Assembly (NCBI RefSeq): GCF_009647655.1
Contig: NZ_WJFD01000002.1
Coordinates: 744,001-808,000, forward strand
DNA length: 64,000 nucleotides
Reading direction: 5' to 3'
Origin: Chitinophaga sp. SYP-B3965
Lineage (GTDB): Bacteria; Bacteroidota; Bacteroidia; Chitinophagales; Chitinophagaceae
The notes under the pieces were generated by a model, which worked only from the letters and a program-made list of their open reading frames with translations, was not told where the DNA came from and did no database searches. Each line of letters starts with the position of its first letter. The first letter of the stretch is position 1. Shown here piece after piece: positions 15,701 to 22,516 of this stretch. Made by a program: the position numbers and the translations under genes.

Positions 15701-16099
15701 AGCTTCCAGCTTACGAATGAAGCTTCTCTCCCTTACTTCAACGGTGCCAAAATATTTAAAGAACAACTGGATTACTGGACGCCTGATAACAGGGATGCCA
15801 AATATCCGGTGATCATGCCTTCTCCTAATACCAACAGCCAGCAGGTTTCTACATTCTGGCAAAGGGATGGTGCTTACCTGAGATTGAAAAGTGCAGAGCT
15901 GGGATATACTATTCCTGCCCGCCTTACCAACAGGTTGCGGATGACTTCCGTAAGGGTATATACTGCAGGCCAGAACCTGCTCACTTTCTCTGCTGAAAAA
16001 TATCTCGATCCGGAAATTGGTGTGAGCAGCGCCAGTAAAAGGGCCCGTTACTATTTCCAGCAAAAGGTGTTCTCTTTTGGGATAAGCGTTAATTTCTAA
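12743..16099 (+). CDS. SusC/RagA family TonB-dependent outer-membrane transporter with STN domain, 1118 aa
   Basis: Signal-anchored N-terminus (hydrophobic stretch LTLIAVFLFCMQLSA, residues ~26-40), then an STN/secretin N-terminal domain (about 45-115; VKLSLEAKDIKLSKALDKIE), a carboxypeptidase D regulatory-like domain (about 130-215; VKGTVKDSKGVALPGVTIMV), the TonB plug (LNEIIVVGYGTQKK, SIAGRVSGV, IRVRGVGTTG) and a C-terminal beta barrel ending in aromatic VFSFGISVNF. It forms the outer-membrane pore of a SusCD pair with the next gene. The STN domain matches the adjacent sigma/anti-sigma pair, so ligand binding should induce the locus. A hairpin (ttggaag/cttccaa, 12690-12721) lies just upstream of the start. 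Confidence 0.95.
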   Translation: MKKNLLIGWLCHLINVKQIEKTMRLTLIAVFLFCMQLSAKVYSQKDVKLSLEAKDIKLSKALDKIETATGCRFFYNSREVSLNKLVSISTNGSQKLTEVLSGLLAPMNLNYRLLSDSVIAITISPDTRFATVKGTVKDSKGVALPGVTIMVKGSNKGTATTADGRFEMEVPDNAVLVFTYVGFQNQEQAVNGRAMLDIVLQDELKGLNEIIVVGYGTQKKAFTTAAISTVKSDDIARNPVANMNNSIAGRVSGVLAFQSSGEPGEDASTIRVRGVGTTGSRNGPLTVVDGIPRSFSQITPNEIETITVLKDAAAIAPYGLAGANGVILITSKRGKQGKSQLSFGTWYGLQSPTQYPHYLDAYGFASTLNVANKNAGLPAAYTDAQLQKYKDHSDPNHYPDVDWMKEVIDFEAPMNTQNLTFSGGSEKMRFYSSLARLYQQGSVDAINYTRYNLATNLDVNATKSTVISLDIKGTFEVTKNPGSQSGTGIYTSVTKNSPLLNTPLKFSNGLPGNGLLPSIYESGYNRKKENLFFSQLSIEQFVPEVPGLSFKAVAAYDKSYSTSKQWQIPYTTYSLNAQDEFIPTKAGVVAPSLNQGFDENINTTLQGYITYKRTFGKHSLNALVVAELRQGNTNSFDASRLNYQVALDELSLGSSSKNDLDNAGSSGSNKQLGFVYRLGYDFQQKYLVEFSGRYDGHYFFAPGKRFAFFPAVSLGWRLSEEKFIKDNYKWIDNLKLRGSYGVSGNLAGSPFQYLSSYGLNSSYGFGGTQFSQVQGVFERSEPNPNITWETAKKSDIGLEALLFGGKLGFELDFFKERRSDMLVTPSAVVPVEYGIGISQVNAGIMDNKGFDFSINTSNTFKNGLTLNAGVNFSYAKNKLVQTFENASTLNDPNRRRTGRPLDTQFGLKAIGLFQSQEEIDAAPPQFGKLVPGDIRYADINGDKKIDDNDQVVIGDPAFPQLIFGVTYDLAWKGFDLSMMWQGAAMSSFQLTNEASLPYFNGAKIFKEQLDYWTPDNRDAKYPVIMPSPNTNSQQVSTFWQRDGAYLRLKSAELGYTIPARLTNRLRMTSVRVYTAGQNLLTFSAEKYLDPEIGVSSASKRARYYFQQKVFSFGISVNF

Positions 16100-16117
16100 A
16101 CTGATCAATTGTACAAG

Positions 16118-17758
16118 ATGAAAAATTTACATCTTCTTTATATAGTGGCTTGTTCACTGTTGTTCACGGCTTGTGATGAATCTCTGGACATTGAACCAAC
16201 AGATCAGCTCACAGATGCTTCTGTATGGAAAACACCTACGAATGCAGGTTTATTCCTCAACGATATTTATAACAGTCTGAACCCGGGGCCACAGTCCACG
16301 GTGTTTACGAACGTGCCTTCAGAAGTCAGCAATGATCCGCTGGATAACTTTTCCGATAACAGTCTGAGCGGCCCTATTGCAGGTATTCCTTCTTATGTGA
16401 ATTTTGCACAGGGATCCTATGGACCGTCTACACCTATCTTCACACCACACTGGAAAAATATGTACACCAACATCCGGAAGTGCAATGTGTTTATTGCGAA
16501 TGTAACGGCTTCCAGTTTTGATGATGCCACTAAAAAAGGCATGCTGGCACAAGCGAAGTTCTTAAGGGCTTATTACTATAAATCCCTGATGGACATTTAT
16601 GGTGGCGTACCTATCATTACCATTCCGCTCAACCGCGAAGAACAAGGTGAAGCCATCTTCAATGCAAGGAACACTTACGAAGAGTGTGTGGCATTCATTC
16701 AGAAAGAGTGTGATGAAGCTGCGGTGGACCTTCCTTTAACCGTTGCCGCTAAAGATGCAGGCAGGGCTACAAAAGGTGCTGCATGGGCATTGAAAGGTGA
16801 GCAGGAATTATATGCCGGCAAATGGCCGGAGGCTGCAGCGACGAATCTGAAGATCATGCAGTCTGGCGCAGGATACGATCTGTTTGGTGATTATGGCCAA
16901 TTGTTCTTACTGGCTAACGAGAATAACAAGGAAGTGATCTTTGATATTCAATATGCTGCCAACGTAAAAGGTGAGATCAAAGAAAAATACTGGAACCCGG
17001 TAAAAGTTTCCGATGGCGGTGGATGGGGTGCTGTAAATCCTACACAGGACCTCGTGGATGAATATGAATTCCTGGATGGTAAAACGGAAGCAGAAGGATC
17101 TACGCTTTTTGATCCTGAAAATCCTTACAAGAACAGGGATAAACGTTTTGAAGCTACGATCATTTATGATGGCGCTACCTGGAAGAATGGTATCATCTAT
17201 ACCCGTTTAGGCGTTCCTAATAACAGTAATGAACTGGATGCATCAGGGGCAGGTGGTAAAGGACGTACCGGTTATTTCCTGAAGAAGATGGTAGACCCTT
17301 CTATTATTCCTGGTAATAGCGCTGGCGCTAACTCCATCATATGGCGGTATGCGGAAGTATTGCTGAACTATGCAGAAGCGCAGAACGAAGCAGTGGGTCC
17401 GGACCAAAGTGTATACGATGCCATGAAGAAAGTAAGGGTAAGAGCTGGCCTGCCAGAACTGCCAGCCAATTTAACGCAGGCAGAGATGCGGATCAGGATC
17501 AGAAGAGAACGCAGGATAGAAATGGCATTTGAAGGAAAGAGACTCTTTGATCTCTGGAGATGGAGAACAGCGGAACAGATCTTTGGCAAAAATTTACGTG
17601 CCATGAAGATCACGGTTGTTGGTGGCAAACCGGTATATGAAAAAGTGAATGCAGGTGGTGGAAAGATCGCCTTCGATGCTTCTAAAAACTACCTGATGCC
17701 TATTCCGCAAACGGTGATAGCACAGAATCCGAAGATATTGCAGAACCCTAAATATTAG
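16118..17758 (+). CDS. SusD/RagB family nutrient-binding outer-membrane lipoprotein, 546 aa
   Basis: Lipoprotein signal with lipobox LFTAC and the acylated cysteine at residue 19 (start ATG 16118; an upstream in-frame TTG at 16109 is less likely). The helical TPR-like scaffold of SusD proteins is visible ('KGMLAQAKFLRAYYYKSLMDIYGGVP', 'KGAAWALKGEQELYAGKWPEA'), and the C-terminal SusD/RagB signature 'RRERRIEMAFEGKRLFDLWRW' is clear around 450-470. It caps the SusC barrel at the cell surface and binds the substrate. It starts 18 bases after the susC stop. Ligand specificity cannot be read from sequence. Confidence 0.95.
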   Translation: MKNLHLLYIVACSLLFTACDESLDIEPTDQLTDASVWKTPTNAGLFLNDIYNSLNPGPQSTVFTNVPSEVSNDPLDNFSDNSLSGPIAGIPSYVNFAQGSYGPSTPIFTPHWKNMYTNIRKCNVFIANVTASSFDDATKKGMLAQAKFLRAYYYKSLMDIYGGVPIITIPLNREEQGEAIFNARNTYEECVAFIQKECDEAAVDLPLTVAAKDAGRATKGAAWALKGEQELYAGKWPEAAATNLKIMQSGAGYDLFGDYGQLFLLANENNKEVIFDIQYAANVKGEIKEKYWNPVKVSDGGGWGAVNPTQDLVDEYEFLDGKTEAEGSTLFDPENPYKNRDKRFEATIIYDGATWKNGIIYTRLGVPNNSNELDASGAGGKGRTGYFLKKMVDPSIIPGNSAGANSIIWRYAEVLLNYAEAQNEAVGPDQSVYDAMKKVRVRAGLPELPANLTQAEMRIRIRRERRIEMAFEGKRLFDLWRWRTAEQIFGKNLRAMKITVVGGKPVYEKVNAGGGKIAFDASKNYLMPIPQTVIAQNPKILQNPKY

Positions 17759-17766
17759 AATAGCTG

Positions 17767-19146
17767 ATGTATAAAACTATTCTTGCTGTGGCCGCTTCAC
17801 TGGGATTTTTACAACTCCCGGTGAAGCAACCGGCCGCGGAGAACAAACCAAACATCATACTCATCATGGCAGATGACATGGGGTATGGAGATCTCGGCTG
17901 TTACGGACAAAAAATGATACGGACACCGAATATTGATGCACTGGCAAAAGGCGGGCTGCGTTTTACCAGCTATTATGCGGGTAATACTGTTTGCGCGCCA
18001 TCCAGGGAAGCATTATTAACGGGCAAACATACGGGGCATACTTCTATCCGGGGTAATTTCCTGACGGATGAAAAGGAAGATCCGGCGATGCCTGGTGAAA
18101 AGGTAACGATCGCGGAACTGTTGAAAGGTGCGGGTTACCGGACGGCGTTAATTGGAAAATGGGGATTGGGTGGCGAAGGCCATGGTCCTGAAACCCAGGG
18201 TTTCGATTATTCCTATGGGTACCTGGATCAGATACAGGCGCATGATTATTATCCTCCTTTCCTCTATGAGAACGGGAAGAAAATAATGCTGGAACAAAAT
18301 GCGGATAACAAAAAGGGGGCTTACAGTCATCATCTTTTTGTGGGTAAAACGGTTGAGTACCTGCAGACCTCTAAAGAACCCTTCTTCCTGTATCTCCCTT
18401 ATACTATTCCGCATGGTGATCATGTGATCCCTGATAATTCTGCTTATGCAGGAAAGGACTGGCCTACGCAGTTTAAGAACTATGCTGCCATGATCACTCA
18501 GCTGGATAGTGATATCGGGCGGCTCATGCAGCTGCTGAAAGATAAAGGGCTGGATAAAAACACCTTGATCTTATTCACGAGTGATAATGGCGCTAATCCT
18601 GGCTTTGCGAAATTCTTTCGCAGTAATGGGGATTTCAGAGGGAACAAGACTAACCTTTATGAAGGTGGTATCCGTGAACCGCTGATCGCTTACTGGCCTG
18701 GTAAAATTAAAGCAGGTCAGGTATCCGGGCATGTTGCTGCAGGTTGGGATATGCTTCCTACTATTTGCCAGGTTGCGGGGATTAAAATACCTGGAGGCAT
18801 TGATGGGGTTTCTTTCTATCCTGGTTTGTTTGCTGAGGGGAAACAGGCTACGCATCCTTATCTCTACTGGGAGTATTACACCTACAATTACAACTGGAAT
18901 AAGCCGGATGCTACACAGCCGAGGAACTGGCTGGATAGCAGAGCAGTACGTTTGGGGAACTGGAAAGCGGTGGTGAAAACTACGCCTACGGATCAGGTTG
19001 GTAAGATTGAATTATACGACCTGGCTAAAGATGCGGCGGAGACGACGGATGTTGCCACAACGCATCCGGAAGTTGTTTCGCGGGTGAAAGAGATCCTACT
19101 GAAAGCTACCAAAGCGGATGCACCCTACTTTCCATATAAGCACTAA
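17767..19146 (+). CDS. Sulfatase (arylsulfatase-like, formylglycine-dependent), 459 aa
   Basis: Type I sulfatase. The metal-binding aspartates lie in ILIMADDMGYGDLG (D36, D37), and the sulfatase signature CAPSR occupies residues 76-80; C76 is the residue converted to formylglycine. TGKHTGH and the later FTSDNGANPG block complete the active site. The N-terminus (residues 1-23) is hydrophobic enough for a signal peptide, so the enzyme is probably periplasmic. Family members remove sulfate esters from carbohydrates or small molecules; the maturase would be encoded elsewhere. It begins 8 bases after susD and is part of the uptake operon. Related phosphodiesterase activity is possible but the full CxPSR motif favours sulfatase. 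Confidence 0.9.
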   Translation: MYKTILAVAASLGFLQLPVKQPAAENKPNIILIMADDMGYGDLGCYGQKMIRTPNIDALAKGGLRFTSYYAGNTVCAPSREALLTGKHTGHTSIRGNFLTDEKEDPAMPGEKVTIAELLKGAGYRTALIGKWGLGGEGHGPETQGFDYSYGYLDQIQAHDYYPPFLYENGKKIMLEQNADNKKGAYSHHLFVGKTVEYLQTSKEPFFLYLPYTIPHGDHVIPDNSAYAGKDWPTQFKNYAAMITQLDSDIGRLMQLLKDKGLDKNTLILFTSDNGANPGFAKFFRSNGDFRGNKTNLYEGGIREPLIAYWPGKIKAGQVSGHVAAGWDMLPTICQVAGIKIPGGIDGVSFYPGLFAEGKQATHPYLYWEYYTYNYNWNKPDATQPRNWLDSRAVRLGNWKAVVKTTPTDQVGKIELYDLAKDAAETTDVATTHPEVVSRVKEILLKATKADAPYFPYKH

Positions 19147-19158
19147 AAAAATTACATC

Positions 19159-20097
19159 ATGCAAACTAAAATTCTTATTCCTGTATTATCGGTATTGATG
19201 CTGACAGGGATCTATAGCGCCAACCCGGTTAAGCTGCATAACATTAAAACAAACAATGCTGCGGCGGTGAAAGATTTCATGCGTTATACGCCGGATCGTC
19301 TTCCTTTTATTTGTGCTCACCGTGGTGGGCCAAGGAAAGGTTTTCCGGAAAACTGTATCGAAACATTTGAAAATACTTTGGCCCAAACGCCGGCTATGCT
19401 GGAAATTGATCCGCATTACACCAAGGATGGTAAGATCGTGCTGATGCATGATCCTACCCTGGATCGTACTTCTAACGGGCATGGAAAAATTGCTGACTTC
19501 ACACTGGAAGAACTGAAGAAACTGCGTCTTAAAGATACAGAAGGTAATCTTACGGATTATCATATGCCAACCCTAGATGAAGCATTGCAGTGGGCTAAAG
19601 GCAAAACGATCCTGGTGATCGATGCTAAGGATGTACCCATTGAAGTACGTGCGCAAAAGATCGTGGAGAATAATGCATTGGGTAATGCCATCGTGATCGC
19701 TTACTCTATAGAAGACATCAAGAAATGTTATGACCACAGCAAGGATGTCGTGATGGAAATTATGATGGGCAAACCGGAGAACATTACGGCACTTGACAAC
19801 AGCGGCGTGCCTTGGGCAAATGTGATCGGGTTTGTAAGTCATGATATGCCTGCTGATAAAACAATTTTCTCAGAAGTGCATAAGCGTGGTGCAATGTGTA
19901 TCCTCGGCAGTTCCCGAAATATCGACAAGCAGTTTACTACCGGTAAGATCAACGCAGATGAATTGAAAACCGGTTATTTAAACCTGATCAATCATGGTGC
20001 CGATGTGATAGAAGCTGACCTGGGTATTGAAGCTGGTACAGCATTGAAAGACCTGCAAGGTGCAAAATCTTCCAAATCAAAATACTTTTCAAAGTAG
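19159..20097 (+). CDS. Glycerophosphodiester phosphodiesterase family protein, 312 aa
   Basis: GDPD TIM barrel with all hallmark residues: AHRGGPRKGFPENC (catalytic His-Arg and Glu), LEIDPHYTKDGKIVLMHDPTLDRT (metal-binding Glu/Asp and second catalytic His), and the later EADLGIEAG end. A signal peptide is present (residues 1-21, ending in IYSANP), so it probably works in the periplasm, cleaving glycerophosphodiesters to glycerol-3-phosphate plus an alcohol. It begins 12 bases after the sulfatase. Its presence suggests the imported ligand contains a phosphodiester or that phosphate or glycerol is scavenged along with it. Confidence 0.9.
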   Translation: MQTKILIPVLSVLMLTGIYSANPVKLHNIKTNNAAAVKDFMRYTPDRLPFICAHRGGPRKGFPENCIETFENTLAQTPAMLEIDPHYTKDGKIVLMHDPTLDRTSNGHGKIADFTLEELKKLRLKDTEGNLTDYHMPTLDEALQWAKGKTILVIDAKDVPIEVRAQKIVENNALGNAIVIAYSIEDIKKCYDHSKDVVMEIMMGKPENITALDNSGVPWANVIGFVSHDMPADKTIFSEVHKRGAMCILGSSRNIDKQFTTGKINADELKTGYLNLINHGADVIEADLGIEAGTALKDLQGAKSSKSKYFSK

Positions 20098-20099
20098 TT

Positions 20100-21005
20100 A
20101 TGGGACTAACAAGAAGAGAATGGAGCAAACTGATGTTAACGAGTGTTGTGGGGTTGGGGATGCCTTTTAGGAGAAGCTTTGCTCTTTCTACGCAGGCGCC
20201 GGTTGTAATAGGTCTGCAGACTTATAGCCTGAGGGATCGTTCTTTGGAGGAAGCCATCAAAGCCATGGTGCAGTTGGGTATTACTAGCTGTGAACTTTGG
20301 GAAGGGCATGTTGAACCTTTGGAGTTACAATGGAAAAGAAATAGCACGTCTGCTGAAACGTCTCGTAATAAGGAGTTGCTTACTGCCTGGCGTAATGAGT
20401 TGCAGATGTCCTCGATTTCCGCTATCAGAGAGAAGCTTTCTCGCGCAGGGATAAAGATCCAGGCTTACAGCGCTACTTTTAAGGACAACATATCCGAACA
20501 TGACCTTGAGCTGGCTTTTAAAATTGCACAGGCATTGGGGACTGATACACTTACCTCTTCTGCTACGGTGAGTGTGATGAAACGGGTAGATGTATATGCA
20601 CGTCAGTATAAGATAAAAGTGGGCATGCATAATCACGCGCATGTAGATAAACCGAATGAATTTGCAACGCCGGATAGTTTTGTACGCGGGGCTGCAGGGC
20701 TTTCTGAGTATATAAAGATCAACCTGGATATTGGTCACTTTACGGCGGCGAACTTTGATGCGGTGGCATTTATTCGGGAGCATCATCAGAATATTGTGTG
20801 TTTGCATTTGAAAGACCGTAAGAGGGATCAGGGGGCTAATTTACCTTTTGGCTCCGGGGATACACCTATTGCGGATGTTTTACGTTTGGTGAGGGACAAC
20901 AACTGGCCTATTCCGGCTAACATAGAATATGAATATAATGGTGCAGATACTGTGACGGAACTGGAGAAATGTATATCTTATTGTCAGCAAATAATTAAAT
21001 CATGA
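20100..21005 (+). CDS. Sugar phosphate isomerase/epimerase-like TIM barrel protein, 301 aa
   Basis: Xylose-isomerase-like AP endonuclease type 2 TIM barrel. After a Tat-like N-terminus (TRREWSKLMLTSVVGLGM) the protein shows 'IGLQTYSLRDRSLEEAIKAM' at strand 1, 'KVGMHNHAHVDKP' and 'KINLDIGHFTAANFDAV', with the metal-binding Glu/Asp/His set and the terminal NIEYEYNG. Such proteins isomerise or epimerise keto-sugars or cyclitol derivatives. It starts 2 bases after the GDPD stop and overlaps the next gene (Gfo/Idh/MocA) by 4 bases, a pairing typical of sugar or inositol oxidation modules. Exact substrate unknown. Confidence 0.85.
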   Translation: MGLTRREWSKLMLTSVVGLGMPFRRSFALSTQAPVVIGLQTYSLRDRSLEEAIKAMVQLGITSCELWEGHVEPLELQWKRNSTSAETSRNKELLTAWRNELQMSSISAIREKLSRAGIKIQAYSATFKDNISEHDLELAFKIAQALGTDTLTSSATVSVMKRVDVYARQYKIKVGMHNHAHVDKPNEFATPDSFVRGAAGLSEYIKINLDIGHFTAANFDAVAFIREHHQNIVCLHLKDRKRDQGANLPFGSGDTPIADVLRLVRDNNWPIPANIEYEYNGADTVTELEKCISYCQQIIKS

Positions 21006-22231
21006 TTAGTCGCAGGAAATTTATTGGCAATGCTGCAGCCTTGTCTACCTTTTTAATTCTGCCAAGGCATGTGTTGGGGGGTAAGGGGTTTACAGCGCCG
21101 AGTGATAAGATCAATCTGGGATTTATTGGTGCAGGCAGACGAGCACTTAACCTGAAGGATTCTTTCAAACCTATTGAAGAAGTGCGGATCGCTGCTGCTT
21201 GTGATGTATATAAATCCAAAGTGGATAGTTTTTGCGCGGGGATGGACTGCAAGGCCTATCATAACTTTACAGAGTTGTTGGCGCAAAAGGATATTGATGC
21301 GGTGGTGATTGCTACGCCTGATCATTGGCATGCTGCGATGGCTGTGAAAGCTGCAGCTGCAGGGAAAGATATTTATTGTGAGAAGCCGCTTTCTCTTACT
21401 GTCGTGGAAGGGCGTAAAATGGTGGATGCTACTTTAAAGTATAAACGTGTTTTTCAAACGGGGAGTATGCAGCGGTCCCGGCCGGAATTCAGGCAGGCGG
21501 TGGAGTTGATCCGTAACGGGTACATCGGGGAGATCAAAAATGTGAAAGTGAGTATTGGTGGGCCTCCCGTACCTTATAATTTACCTGCGGAAACTGTTCC
21601 GGCGGATCTTGACTGGAACCTTTGGTTGGGACCGAATGAATTTGTGCATTATAACCATGAGTTGAATCCTGTGATCGGTGATCCGTTGTGGGGTAGATGG
21701 AGGGATTTTAAAGGATTGGGTGGCGGAGATATCACTGACTGGGGAGCGCATATGTTTGATATTGTGCAGTGGGCGTTGGATATGGATCATAGCGGGCCTG
21801 TTGAGTTTATTCCGCCGGGGAGTGATGTGCAGCACCTTACGATGAAATATGCGAATGGGGTTATCATGACACATGAGGATTTTGGGAAGCAGCATGCTAT
21901 TCAGTTTAATGGGACTTCCGGGGTGATTGAGATCCAGCGGGGGAAGTTGGTAACGACTCCTGATGCATCTTTGCGGGATAAAGTGGTTGCTCCGAAAGTG
22001 TATCATAGTGATAATCATTATAAGGATTTTCTGAAGGCGATCAGGGATAGGAGTAAGCCGGTTTCGGATATTGAATCCGGGCATAGGAGTGCGTCTGTTG
22101 GGAATTTGGCGAATATTGCCTATGATTTGAAGGTGCCGTTGAAGTGGGATCCGGAAAAGGAGGTTTTTGTTGGTAATGAGGGGGCGAATAAGTTGCTTTT
22201 TAGGAAGATGAAGAAGGAGTGGGCGGTTTAG
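21002..22231 (+). CDS. Gfo/Idh/MocA family NAD(P)-dependent oxidoreductase, 409 aa
   Basis: Tat-type signal (ISRRKFIGNAAALSTFLIL) at the N-terminus, then a Rossmann domain with GFIGAGRRALNLKD, 'DAVVIATPDHWHAAMAVKAA' and the family's EKPLS motif ('YCEKPLSLTVVEGRKM'), followed by the C-terminal alpha/beta substrate domain (FKGLGGGDITDWGAHMFDIVQWAL). The Tat motif is common in Bacteroidota periplasmic Gfo/Idh/MocA proteins, which carry tightly bound NAD. Probably the last gene of the uptake operon; the ORF overlaps the previous one by an ATGA. It would oxidise or epimerise a sugar or cyclitol delivered by the SusCD pair. Confidence 0.9.
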   Translation: MISRRKFIGNAAALSTFLILPRHVLGGKGFTAPSDKINLGFIGAGRRALNLKDSFKPIEEVRIAAACDVYKSKVDSFCAGMDCKAYHNFTELLAQKDIDAVVIATPDHWHAAMAVKAAAAGKDIYCEKPLSLTVVEGRKMVDATLKYKRVFQTGSMQRSRPEFRQAVELIRNGYIGEIKNVKVSIGGPPVPYNLPAETVPADLDWNLWLGPNEFVHYNHELNPVIGDPLWGRWRDFKGLGGGDITDWGAHMFDIVQWALDMDHSGPVEFIPPGSDVQHLTMKYANGVIMTHEDFGKQHAIQFNGTSGVIEIQRGKLVTTPDASLRDKVVAPKVYHSDNHYKDFLKAIRDRSKPVSDIESGHRSASVGNLANIAYDLKVPLKWDPEKEVFVGNEGANKLLFRKMKKEWAV

Positions 22232-22244
22232 GTAATGTTGTTGT

Positions 22245-22262
22245 CGGCTCCGGCGGGAGCCG
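22245..22262 (+). terminator. Hairpin repeat 1 (GC-rich, T-tract)
   Basis: Arms cggctcc (22245-22251) and ggagccg (22256-22262), loop ggcg, followed by gtggggtttttctttttt. This is an intrinsic-terminator-like element just after the Gfo/Idh/MocA gene. The core 'ctccggcgggagccgg' recurs at 22398 and, slightly altered, at 22476. Confidence 0.65.
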
Positions 22263-22263
22263 G

Positions 22264-22350
22264 TGGGGTTTTTCTTTTTTGTTTGGGAGATTTTTGTTTG
22301 GGGAGAGGTTCTTTTCTTTTTAAGAGGGGGCTTGTTTCTTGGTCTTTTTT
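22264..22350 (+). repeat. G/T-rich intergenic tract
   Basis: Nearly all G and T on the + strand, with the unit gggagaggttcttttctttt at 22301-22320 followed by taagaggggg. It resembles tracts at 36.8-37.0, 39.36-39.46 and 63.94-64.0 kb. Noncoding; the only long frame here is antisense to the upstream gene. Confidence 0.55.
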
Positions 22351-22396
22351 TCAATGATGACTTTGTTGTTTTGTGATTAAGATAATATTGCTACCC

Positions 22397-22415
22397 GCTC
22401 CGGCGGGAGCCGGAG
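22397..22415. terminator. Hairpin repeat 2
   Basis: The same core as repeat 1; ctccgg (22398-22403) can pair with ccggag (22410-22415), and ttttt follows. It lies in the gap between two convergent genes. Confidence 0.55.
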
Positions 22416-22468
22416 TTTTTCTTTTCAATGAGCTTCTTTGTTATTGTTAATTGAAAATAAAAAATTAC

Positions 22469-22492
22469 CACCAGCTCCGGCAGGAGCTGGTG
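22469..22492. terminator. Hairpin repeat 3 (10-bp stem)
   Basis: Perfect arms caccagctcc (22469-22478) and ggagctggtg (22483-22492), loop ggca; tgtgttttt follows on the + strand and the reverse strand also has an AT-rich flank (ttttat downstream). Probably a bidirectional terminator for the convergent Gfo/Idh/MocA and TPR genes. Confidence 0.7.
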
Positions 22493-22516
22493 TGTTTTTC
22501 CTTTTAAGAGTGACGC

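Noticed and set aside
21581..22354. 257-aa antisense frame over the Gfo/Idh/MocA gene
   Set aside because: Its product is dominated by Arg/Pro/Asn/His runs, typical of an antisense shadow of a coding gene, and the sense protein is unmistakable.
22245..22492. Possible CRISPR array at the three GC hairpins
   Set aside because: Only three copies of ~16 bases with unequal spacers and no cas genes; two are followed by T-runs as terminators are.
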